Source: Candidatus Nomurabacteria bacterium (GTDB taxonomy: Bacteria > Patescibacteriota > Minisyncoccia > Phycocordibacterales > UBA9973). From it: a DNA stretch of 5,143 bases. Positions 1-5,143 of this stretch are shown here, one piece after another. The position numbers and the translations under genes were made by a program. Positions within the stretch are counted from its first letter, which is position 1; each line of letters begins with the position of its first letter. Location: positions 1 to 5,143 of the forward strand of contig CALQZZ010000041.1 in the NCBI GenBank assembly GCA_943350065.1, given 5' to 3'. Below the pieces are notes generated by a model. That model was not told the origin of the DNA, made no database searches, and saw nothing but the letters and a program-made list of their open reading frames with translations.

Positions 1-1
1 T

Positions 2-1264
2 TTGACATTGCCATTCAAAATTCCTGGTGTAGGCTGGGATGAATGGAAAAATGATTTATTAAAACAAGCCTTTTTAGCTCCTGTCGTTGTCTTTTTCTTT
101 TATATTATTCTTTTGTTTGGTCAGAATTTACATTTGATCAATCAAGATGCCGTAAATGCTACAGACAATCTCAGTGCCATAATGAAAGTAGTAGTTCCTT
201 TCTTTATTATGATGATGCTTCTTATTCAAGCAAAAAAACTCGCTGTCGACTGGTCTGGAAAGATTGGAGCTGCTATCAATGAAGCTGGAGGTAAGGTTGT
301 AGGTTTTGCTACAGGAGCTGTCACGGGTGGAGCTGCTATGATGTTACAAAAAACAGTCGGAGCAAGAAATGCACGTATTGCTAATGATGATGAATTAAAA
401 GCAAAAGCCGCCGGAGGAGATAAAGATGCTCAAAAGAGATTGGAAATTGCAAACAGAAGAGCAAATAGAAGCTACGACTTCCGAAGAACAGGTGTGGGTG
501 ATTTTACTGCTAAACAAACTGGTCTTGATTTAAATAAGGGAACAAGTGTATTGGGATTAGATAAGAAGAACACCGAAGATGGATATAAAGGAAAGGAAAA
601 GAGGGCAATTGCAAAAGAAGAAAAGCGATTCAAAACATATGAACTTAGTGGGGAAGCAGCAGCAATACAAAACAAAAAAGCAGAGGACGCAAAAGATGAT
701 AATCTTCGATTAAAAGAATATCAAGAAGATTTGAAAACAGCAAAAGAAGAGCATGAAAAACTTGGTCTTGGAACTGAATTTGAGGAAGAAGAATTTAAAA
801 AAGCATACGTTAAAGGTGGGGACTTAAGTATTCACGGAGTAGATAAAAAAGTTAAAGGTGGATCAATTGCAGAAGAAATGGTTCCAGATGCTAATGATAT
901 CAATTCTGCAAGAAGAAAGGCTTATACCTTGAGCATGATTAATGGTGATGAATTAGACAGAAGCAAGAGTGCTATGGGTGTCTTCTTTAAAGAATGGCAA
1001 AATGGTATGAAGAAAATGGTAACTACTGCTAATGGTGGAGCAGCGACCTTGGCAATAGGAGCTGGTTCAGGAGGAGTGTTGCTTGCGCCTACTATTGTTG
1101 GTGGTGGTTTATTGCTTGGATTAAAACGTATTTTTGAAGATAAATACACTGGTGGAATAAAAAGATCTGATGCTGAGCTTGTAAATGCACTTAGAAAATC
1201 TAAGGCACCAGATGATACTGCTACAATATTGGCTGAAATAAAAAAACTAAAAAAAGAAGAATAA
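2..1264 (+). CDS. VirB6/TrbL-like polytopic membrane protein, C-terminal part (5' end outside window)
   Basis: The open frame runs from the window edge to a TAA at 1262-1264, giving 420 visible residues. The TTG at position 2 is probably not the start, because the first residues read as the inside of a protein and no stop or ribosome site precedes them. Visible residues 23-41 and 61-76 are strong membrane segments, the first after a motif with PGVGW and the second rich in Phe and Met. A Gly/Ala-rich stretch (86-115) follows, then a long soluble, highly charged Lys/Glu region (about 120-330, possible coiled coil near 195-265). A Gly-rich hydrophobic segment lies at 344-374, and the end is Lys-rich. 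This layout, just upstream of PrgI and VirB4 genes, fits the VirB6/TrbL-like channel protein of CPR type IV secretion-like clusters, which would form part of the inner-membrane pore. The family call is inference from topology, context and remembered relatives; the charged tail has no function I can name. Confidence 0.68.
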   Translation: MTLPFKIPGVGWDEWKNDLLKQAFLAPVVVFFFYIILLFGQNLHLINQDAVNATDNLSAIMKVVVPFFIMMMLLIQAKKLAVDWSGKIGAAINEAGGKVVGFATGAVTGGAAMMLQKTVGARNARIANDDELKAKAAGGDKDAQKRLEIANRRANRSYDFRRTGVGDFTAKQTGLDLNKGTSVLGLDKKNTEDGYKGKEKRAIAKEEKRFKTYELSGEAAAIQNKKAEDAKDDNLRLKEYQEDLKTAKEEHEKLGLGTEFEEEEFKKAYVKGGDLSIHGVDKKVKGGSIAEEMVPDANDINSARRKAYTLSMINGDELDRSKSAMGVFFKEWQNGMKKMVTTANGGAATLAIGAGSGGVLLAPTIVGGGLLLGLKRIFEDKYTGGIKRSDAELVNALRKSKAPDDTATILAEIKKLKKEE

Positions 1265-1287
1265 AAAAGCAAATTATAAATAACAAA

Positions 1288-1314
1288 TCCTGCTTCGCAT
1301 AAAGCTACGCGGGA
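1288..1314. repeat. GC-rich imperfect hairpin between the VirB6-like gene and the next gene
   Basis: Left arm TCCTGCTTCGC (1288-1298) and right arm GCTACGCGGGA (1304-1314) pair around the loop ATAAA, with two mismatches and one G-T pair. The element is clearly richer in G+C than its A-rich surroundings. No T run follows on either strand, so it is not a canonical intrinsic terminator. It resembles small palindromic elements scattered through some CPR genomes (from memory, not searched). It could also act as an mRNA processing or stability element between two operon genes, or as a 5' leader structure of the gene at 1327. Confidence 0.55.
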
Positions 1315-1326
1315 CAAGAAAAAAAT

Positions 1327-2136
1327 ATGGATGAAAATACAAAAAAAACAATAAAGGAAAAATTTGATTCTCTACCAGAGAGTATTCAAGAAATTATTTT
1401 ATCTTCAGACTATCAAAATACCTTAGTTGAAATAGGGAAGTCAAATCAATTAACCATACCCCAAATGGGAACACTAGAATTGGAGACCACTCTCGTCATG
1501 ATGGGATTAACACCTACAAAGAATTTTGAGGCAGAACTTACAAAAGAATTAGGGGTCAACCCAATGAAAGGTTCACAAATAGTTAATGAAATAAATACAA
1601 AAATCTTTTTAAGAATTCGAGATTTATTAAAATTAATGAATACTCCAAAAGGAGAAGAGCCTAGCTTAGAAGAAACTTCCAATTTAAAAGGAGTAGAGAA
1701 TATTCCATTTAAAGTTTTTACACCTGTAGTAAATACAATAAACCCAATTAAATCAACCCCACCCCAACCCTCTCCTTATAAAGAAGAGGGAGTTAGTATT
1801 CAAGATAATTCTGTTTTAAATCATGCTGGAATTGAAATTGTGAATCCAGTTTTAATAAGAAATGCTGTACCTTCTGATGCTGGAGGGGAGACAAGAAATG
1901 AGATGCTAAAAGATGTGGAGCAACCAAGCTTGATTGGCAAAATACCACCAGCAGTAAAAGAAGAAAAAATATTTCCCTCAAGTCTAGTTTCTAAATTATC
2001 TGAAACTGTAAAAATGCCAGGTTCTACTACTGAATACTCAATGAGCAATCTAACAAAAAATTCAGGACAAATACCACTAGCAGCTACTCCAAAATTGCCA
2101 AAAGTAGATCCTTATAGAATGTCACCAGATGAATAG
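1327..2136 (+). CDS. Conserved protein of unknown function in a CPR type IV secretion-like cluster
   Basis: This 269-residue protein has no function I can name. Residues 1-105 look like a compact all-helical domain, with the motif LPESIQEII near 16-24, then LVEIGKSNQLTIPQMGTLE (33-51), and a helix containing KIFLRIRDLL (92-101). This pattern resembles an uncharacterised domain often encoded beside CPR VirB4/PrgI genes (recalled, not searched). Residues 106-269 are rich in Pro, Ser, Thr and Asn and probably disordered, ending with a short DPYR-containing tail (261-264). Residues 143-157 are encoded by a palindromic repeat (see 1757-1795). There is no signal peptide or membrane segment, so it is probably cytoplasmic and may be an adaptor for the membrane complex. 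The ATG at 1327 has no clear Shine-Dalgarno; it is chosen because the domain begins directly after it. It lies 62 bases after the VirB6-like gene and 24 before the PrgI gene. Confidence 0.75.
   Translation: MDENTKKTIKEKFDSLPESIQEIILSSDYQNTLVEIGKSNQLTIPQMGTLELETTLVMMGLTPTKNFEAELTKELGVNPMKGSQIVNEINTKIFLRIRDLLKLMNTPKGEEPSLEETSNLKGVENIPFKVFTPVVNTINPIKSTPPQPSPYKEEGVSIQDNSVLNHAGIEIVNPVLIRNAVPSDAGGETRNEMLKDVEQPSLIGKIPPAVKEEKIFPSSLVSKLSETVKMPGSTTEYSMSNLTKNSGQIPLAATPKLPKVDPYRMSPDE
1757..1795. repeat. Palindromic interspersed-type repeat inside a coding region
   Basis: A C-rich run (1757-1770) leads into a hairpin with left arm CCCTCTCCTT (1768-1777), loop ATA and right arm AAGAAGAGGG (1781-1790), which pair with a single mismatch. 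The composition (C-rich then G-rich) is unlike the surrounding AT-rich gene. It is translated in frame as STPPQPSPYKEEGVS (residues 143-157). This matches the general style of bacterial palindromic repeats with a CCCTCTCC...GGAGAGGG core, whose translations often read PxPSPxxxEGV. Assignment to a specific repeat family is inference; the hairpin itself is directly visible. Confidence 0.65.
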
Positions 2137-2145
2137 TGTTTTTTG

Positions 2146-2154
2146 TGCTAAAAT
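2146..2154 (+). promoter_or_regulatory. Extended -10 promoter box before the PrgI gene
   Basis: The sequence TGCTAAAAT matches an extended -10 element (TGn plus TAAAAT, five of six bases of TATAAT). It lies in the 24-base gap, with only six bases between the box and the ATG at 2161. A start site about seven bases downstream would fall on or next to the ATG, predicting a leaderless or nearly leaderless mRNA. No -35 box is visible at 16-18 bases upstream, where the sequence is coding; extended -10 promoters often lack one. Confidence 0.5.
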
Positions 2155-2160
2155 AAAACT

Positions 2161-2586
2161 ATGCAATTCAAAGTTCCACAATTTTTAGATATTGAAGACA
2201 AAATATTTGGACCATTCACTTTCCGACAGTTTGCATACTTAATTGGTGGAGGTGGTCTTTGTTTTGTTATTTATAGAACGACACCTTTATGGGTTGGCGC
2301 ATTACCAATACTAATAATTGGAGGATTTTCATTAGCTCTAACTTTTTACAAAGTAAACAATAAACCTTTTATTTTTGTATTAGAAGCTGCTTTTAGTTAT
2401 TTATTTCGTGATAAATTATATATTTGGAAAAGAAGAATGAAAAAACCAGGAGAGAAAGAAGCTGAGGCTACAACAAAAAAAGAAGAGCAAGTTCAAACTG
2501 AAATGAAAAGAGTAAATAAATTAGGTACAAGTCGTTTAAAAGATCTAGCCTGGAGCTTAGATGTTTTAGATATTAAAAAACAATAA
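2161..2586 (+). CDS. PrgI family inner-membrane protein (VirB3-like subunit)
   Basis: This 141-residue protein has the PrgI-family layout. A short N-terminal segment with the signature VPQFLDIEDKIFGPFTFRQF (residues 5-24) precedes two closely spaced membrane helices (about 23-39 and 43-62). A NKPFIFVLEAAFSYLF segment (67-82) and a basic KRRMKK stretch follow (90-95), and then a charged soluble tail (96-141). PrgI proteins are small membrane components of type IV secretion-like systems in Gram-positive bacteria and CPR, encoded directly before VirB4/TraC-type ATPases and thought to correspond to VirB3, which anchors the ATPase at the membrane. The ATG at 2161 is favoured because the family signature starts within five residues of it; there is no Shine-Dalgarno, but an extended -10 box sits just upstream. 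The next gene starts seven bases after the stop, which suggests co-transcription and translational coupling. Confidence 0.88.
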   Translation: MQFKVPQFLDIEDKIFGPFTFRQFAYLIGGGGLCFVIYRTTPLWVGALPILIIGGFSLALTFYKVNNKPFIFVLEAAFSYLFRDKLYIWKRRMKKPGEKEAEATTKKEEQVQTEMKRVNKLGTSRLKDLAWSLDVLDIKKQ

Positions 2587-2593
2587 TAAATAT

Positions 2594-3250
2594 ATGGCAT
2601 TAAAAGCAAAAGCAACTCAAGAGTTTGTCCCAATCAAAGAAGTCCGCGATGGAATCGTGGTTCTAAAAGACGGTGGACTCCGAGCTTTGGTTTTAGCCAA
2701 TTCTACAAATTTATCTTTAAAATCAGCTGAAGAACAAAAGGCGACGATTATGCAGTTCCAATCTTTTTTAAATACGATTGATTTTCCTATACAAATTGTT
2801 GTTCAGTCTAGAAAATTAGATATTCGACCTTATCTTCTTTTATTGGAAAATAGAATTAAAGTTCAAACCGAACCATTACTTAAAATACAAACAAAAGAAT
2901 ATATGGAGTTCATAAGAAATTTTACTGAAACGACAAATATTATGACCAAAAATTTCTTTATAGTTGTTCCATATACACCAAACCAGCTAAGCCCAAGAGG
3001 AGGATTTTTTAATAATTTATTTTCTAAAAAAACCAAAGAACAAGAAAAAGAAGATAAGACTGCTGACTTTGAAGAAAAAAGATCTCAACTTGATCAAAGA
3101 ATCGGAATTATTGAGCAAGGTCTTGCAAGATGTGGTATCAAATCAGTCGAACTCGGTACTGAAGAAGTTGTAGAAGTATATTATAAAGTTTTTAATCCAG
3201 GAGAAGTAGAAGGGAAGATTGATTTAGGACAAGGAGAGCCTGCAAAATAA
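2594..3250 (+). CDS. TraC-like domain protein (stand-alone VirB4 N-domain-like subunit)
   Basis: This 218-residue soluble protein matches the TraC-like domain seen next to VirB4 ATPases in CPR and Firmicutes. Recognisable segments are TQEFVPIKEVRDGIVVLKDG (8-27), an EEQ...LNTIDFPIQIVVQSRKLD block (46-76) and NIMTKNFFIVVPY (115-127). A charged Lys/Glu insertion occupies about 135-165, and the final IIEQGLARCGIKSVEL segment (172-187) is followed by a strand reaching NPGE (201-204). It resembles the N-terminal domain of VirB4/TraC proteins, which contacts the membrane subunits, but has no Walker A or B motif, so it should not hydrolyse ATP. It probably works as an accessory or structural partner of the VirB4 encoded 26 bases downstream. 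The ATG at 2594 lacks a Shine-Dalgarno and lies seven bases after the PrgI stop, so translation may depend on coupling. The family call is good; its exact role is inferred. Confidence 0.84.
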   Translation: MALKAKATQEFVPIKEVRDGIVVLKDGGLRALVLANSTNLSLKSAEEQKATIMQFQSFLNTIDFPIQIVVQSRKLDIRPYLLLLENRIKVQTEPLLKIQTKEYMEFIRNFTETTNIMTKNFFIVVPYTPNQLSPRGGFFNNLFSKKTKEQEKEDKTADFEEKRSQLDQRIGIIEQGLARCGIKSVELGTEEVVEVYYKVFNPGEVEGKIDLGQGEPAK

Positions 3251-3252
3251 TG

Positions 3253-3258
3253 TATAAT
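3253..3258 (+). promoter_or_regulatory. Candidate -10 box (perfect TATAAT) before the VirB4 gene
   Basis: A perfect TATAAT lies three bases after the stop codon of the TraC-like gene, 18 bases before the VirB4 ATG. The predicted start site near 3265 gives a leader of about 12 bases without a strong Shine-Dalgarno. No good -35 box is seen at the normal distance. The AT-rich background makes chance TATAAT matches fairly likely, but the position in a 26-base gap and the similar boxes at two other gene junctions support it. Confidence 0.45.
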
Positions 3259-3276
3259 AGATTAGAGTAAAAAAAC

Positions 3277-5121
3277 ATGTCAATATTTGATTCACTATTT
3301 GGTAAAAATAAAGGGACACAAAATGCTACCAGAGCATCTGTTTTAGCTGTGCTACCTGAAGAAATTTATGAGTCAGCGACAATGGAATTGCAAGACATTA
3401 TCGCTCCATCTGCTTTAAAAGTAGAACCAAAATCTTTAAATCTTGGTGATAAAATAGCTCGTACTTTCTTTGTCATTTCTTATCCAAGATTTCTCACAGA
3501 TAATTGGTTCTCACCAATTATCAATCTCGACAAAATTTTTGATGTCTCAATTTTTATTCATCCAATAGATACTTCTTTAGCTCTAAGAGAATTTCAAAAA
3601 AAGGTGGCTGAAGTTCAAAGTCAGATTAATGAAAGGGAGGCGAAGGGTATGGTGCGTGATCCAATGCTAGACACTGCAAACCAAGATTTAGAAGGTCTAC
3701 GTGATAACTTAATGCAAGCCCAAGAAAAAATGTTTGATGTTGGTCTTTATATTACAATCTATGCCGACAATGAATTGGAACTTTTCAAAATTGAAAGTGA
3801 AATAAAATCTATTTTAGAGTCAAAATTAATTTATCTAAAACCAGCCTTATTCCAACAAGATGAAGGTTTTAAAAGTGTCATTCCGATGGGTAACGACTTA
3901 TTGAATGTTCACCAAAAATTGAATTCTGAACCATTATCGAGTATCTTTCCATTCGTTTCTTTTGACCTTACTTCTGACAAAGGAATTCTTTATGGTTTAA
4001 ATAGACACAATTCTAGTATGGTTATTTTTGATAGATTTTCCCTAGAGAACTACAACTCTGTAACCTTTGCTAAATCTGGTTCAGGAAAATCTTATTGTAC
4101 AAAATTAGAAATTATTAGATCCCTCATGTTTGAGACTGATGTCATCGTCATCGACCCTGAAAGGGAATATGAGTATTTAGCTGAAGCTGTCGGTGGAAGA
4201 TATTTTAATATTTCTCTTTCTTCTGATCACCATATAAATCCTTTTGATCTACCTATTCCCCGTGAAGATGAAACAGCCGAGGACGTCTTGCGATCAAACA
4301 TTATAAACCTTGTTGGATTATTTAGATTAATGCTAGGAGGTTTGACCCCAGAAGAAGACTCACTTGTCGATCGTGCTATTTCTGAAACCTATGCTATCAA
4401 AGATATTACACCGGAGTCTGATTTTTCTAATATTGAGCCACCACTACTTTCAGACTTTGAAATGGTTCTTTCTGGAATGGAAAATAGTGAATCCGTCATT
4501 CAAAGACTTGTAAAATATACTCGTGGCTCTTGGTCGACATTTCTAAACAAACCAAGTAATGTCGATATCAATAAAAAATTTATTGTTTTTTCTGTGCGTG
4601 ATATGGAGGACGAGTTGAAACCTATTGCGATGTATATCGTCACTCATTATATATGGAATGCTGTTCGTAAAAATTTAAAAAAGAGATTGCTCGTCGTGGA
4701 TGAGGCTTGGTGGATGATGAAATCTGAAGACACTGCCTCTTTCTTGTATAGTATTGCAAAACGTGGCAGAAAATACTTCCTTGGACTTGCGACAATTACT
4801 CAGGATGCGGCAGACTTTATGAAATCACCATACGGAGTACCGATCGTGACAAACTCTTCAATTCAGATACTCTTAAAACAATCTCCTTCGACTATTGATA
4901 TTCTGCAAAAAACTTTCAACTTAACAGACGAAGAAAAATATCTTTTACTTGAATCTGGAGTAGGGGAAGGTATCTTCTTTGCTGGTACAAAGCACGTAGC
5001 TATCAAGGTTATTTCTTCTTATACTGAAGACCAAATCATTACCTCAGATCCTTCTCAAATCCTTTCAATAAAGAAAGCCAAGCAAGACCTAGAAGAAGCT
5101 GAAGCAGTGGAAAATAAATAG
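3277..5121 (+). CDS. virB4: VirB4-family type IV secretion/conjugation ATPase
   Basis: This complete 614-residue protein is the motor ATPase of a type IV secretion-like system, expected at the cytoplasmic face of the inner membrane. The N-terminal domain (about 25-240) includes a charged helical coiled-coil insertion (101-150). The C-terminal RecA-like ATPase domain carries Walker A AKSGSGKS (265-272, Lys271), DPEREYEYL (293-301), INPFDL (320-325), Walker B LLVVDEAWW (471-479, Asp475 and Glu476), AKRGRKY (494-500, candidate arginine-finger region), the TITQD motif (506-510, Gln509) and FNLTDEEKYLL (547-557). All key ATPase residues are present, so it should be active. The length is somewhat short compared with many VirB4/TraC proteins (often around 600-800 or more), which fits having a separate TraC-like protein upstream. 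The ATG at 3277 is chosen because MSIFDSLFGKNK is a typical start for CPR relatives; a TATAAT box precedes it. Substrate and direction of transport cannot be told from this gene. Confidence 0.95.
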   Translation: MSIFDSLFGKNKGTQNATRASVLAVLPEEIYESATMELQDIIAPSALKVEPKSLNLGDKIARTFFVISYPRFLTDNWFSPIINLDKIFDVSIFIHPIDTSLALREFQKKVAEVQSQINEREAKGMVRDPMLDTANQDLEGLRDNLMQAQEKMFDVGLYITIYADNELELFKIESEIKSILESKLIYLKPALFQQDEGFKSVIPMGNDLLNVHQKLNSEPLSSIFPFVSFDLTSDKGILYGLNRHNSSMVIFDRFSLENYNSVTFAKSGSGKSYCTKLEIIRSLMFETDVIVIDPEREYEYLAEAVGGRYFNISLSSDHHINPFDLPIPREDETAEDVLRSNIINLVGLFRLMLGGLTPEEDSLVDRAISETYAIKDITPESDFSNIEPPLLSDFEMVLSGMENSESVIQRLVKYTRGSWSTFLNKPSNVDINKKFIVFSVRDMEDELKPIAMYIVTHYIWNAVRKNLKKRLLVVDEAWWMMKSEDTASFLYSIAKRGRKYFLGLATITQDAADFMKSPYGVPIVTNSSIQILLKQSPSTIDILQKTFNLTDEEKYLLLESGVGEGIFFAGTKHVAIKVISSYTEDQIITSDPSQILSIKKAKQDLEEAEAVENK

Positions 5122-5128
5122 ATATTAA

Positions 5129-5137
5129 TGTTATAAT
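5129..5137 (+). promoter_or_regulatory. Perfect extended -10 promoter box after the VirB4 gene
   Basis: TGTTATAAT is an exact match to the extended -10 consensus (TGn plus TATAAT), beginning eight bases after the VirB4 stop codon. The predicted start site is about 5144, immediately beyond the window, so it probably drives the next gene of the cluster, perhaps with a very short leader. No -35 box is obvious upstream inside the VirB4 coding end. The downstream gene is not visible, so its dependence on this box is inference. Confidence 0.55.
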
Positions 5138-5143
5138 ATAAAA

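Noticed and set aside
2..4. TTG as the true start codon of the first gene
   Set aside because: It lies at the window edge, no upstream context is visible, and the protein reads as an internal part of a larger membrane protein, so a 5' truncation by the window is more likely.
472..675. Minus-strand open frame of 67 codons
   Set aside because: It is fully antisense to a convincing gene, with Ser/Phe-rich shadow composition and no family resemblance.
1275..1280. TATAAA as a -10 box for the gene at 1327
   Set aside because: There is no TGn extension or -35 box and the background is strongly A/T-rich. It would place the hairpin at the very 5' end of the mRNA, which is attractive but too weakly supported to list.
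1288..1314. Intrinsic terminator after the VirB6-like gene
   Set aside because: The stem has two mismatches and is followed by CAAGAAAA on the plus strand, with no T run on either strand.
922..1317. Minus-strand open frame of 131 codons
   Set aside because: It lies almost entirely antisense to the VirB6-like gene, reads as a low-complexity Ser/Phe/Pro-rich complement of Lys/Glu-rich codons, and has no recognisable domain.
1446..2048. Three minus-strand open frames of 62-78 codons opposite the unknown-function gene
   Set aside because: The plus-strand protein has a coherent domain and tail in line with its neighbours. The minus frames overlap one another and show no start signals or domains.
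1..5143. Alternative genetic code (TGA read as Gly, as in Gracilibacteria/SR1)
   Set aside because: All five genes read through with no in-frame TGA and the Walker and other glycines use normal codons. The lack of TGA stops among only five genes is not informative.

Overview
The window looks like part of a chromosomal type IV secretion/conjugation-like gene cluster from an AT-rich bacterium of the Candidate Phyla Radiation (Patescibacteria), most likely Parcubacteria-like. Three things point there, all from remembered family knowledge and not from a search: the gene order (VirB6/TrbL-like membrane protein, small conserved protein of unknown function, PrgI-family protein, stand-alone TraC-like domain protein, VirB4 ATPase); start regions without Shine-Dalgarno sequences; and TATAAT-type boxes placed almost directly in front of start codons. 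The standard bacterial code works: all five genes end in TAA or TAG and have no internal TGA.

All genes are on the + strand. Positions 2-1264 hold the C-terminal part of a polytopic VirB6/TrbL-like protein whose start lies before the window. A 62-base gap follows, with a GC-rich imperfect hairpin (1288-1314). Positions 1327-2136 encode a 269-residue protein with a conserved-looking helical N-terminal domain and a low-complexity proline-rich tail; the tail contains an in-frame palindromic repeat (about 1757-1795). Positions 2161-2586 encode a PrgI-family inner-membrane protein, 2594-3250 a TraC-like domain protein without ATPase motifs, and 3277-5121 a complete VirB4 ATPase. The last 22 bases hold a perfect extended -10 box (5129-5137), probably the promoter of the next gene outside the window.

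The genes would together form the inner-membrane and energy part of an envelope-spanning machine: VirB6/TrbL as the membrane channel, PrgI (VirB3-like) as the small partner of the ATPase, the TraC-like protein as a detached ATPase N-domain-like subunit, and VirB4 as the motor. The substrate (DNA or protein, import or export) cannot be read from this window. Gaps between genes are short (62, 24, 7 and 26 bases), so the genes are probably co-transcribed, with additional internal promoters. No stretch over 300 bases lacks a gene, and no tRNA, rRNA, CRISPR array, insertion sequence or replication origin was seen.
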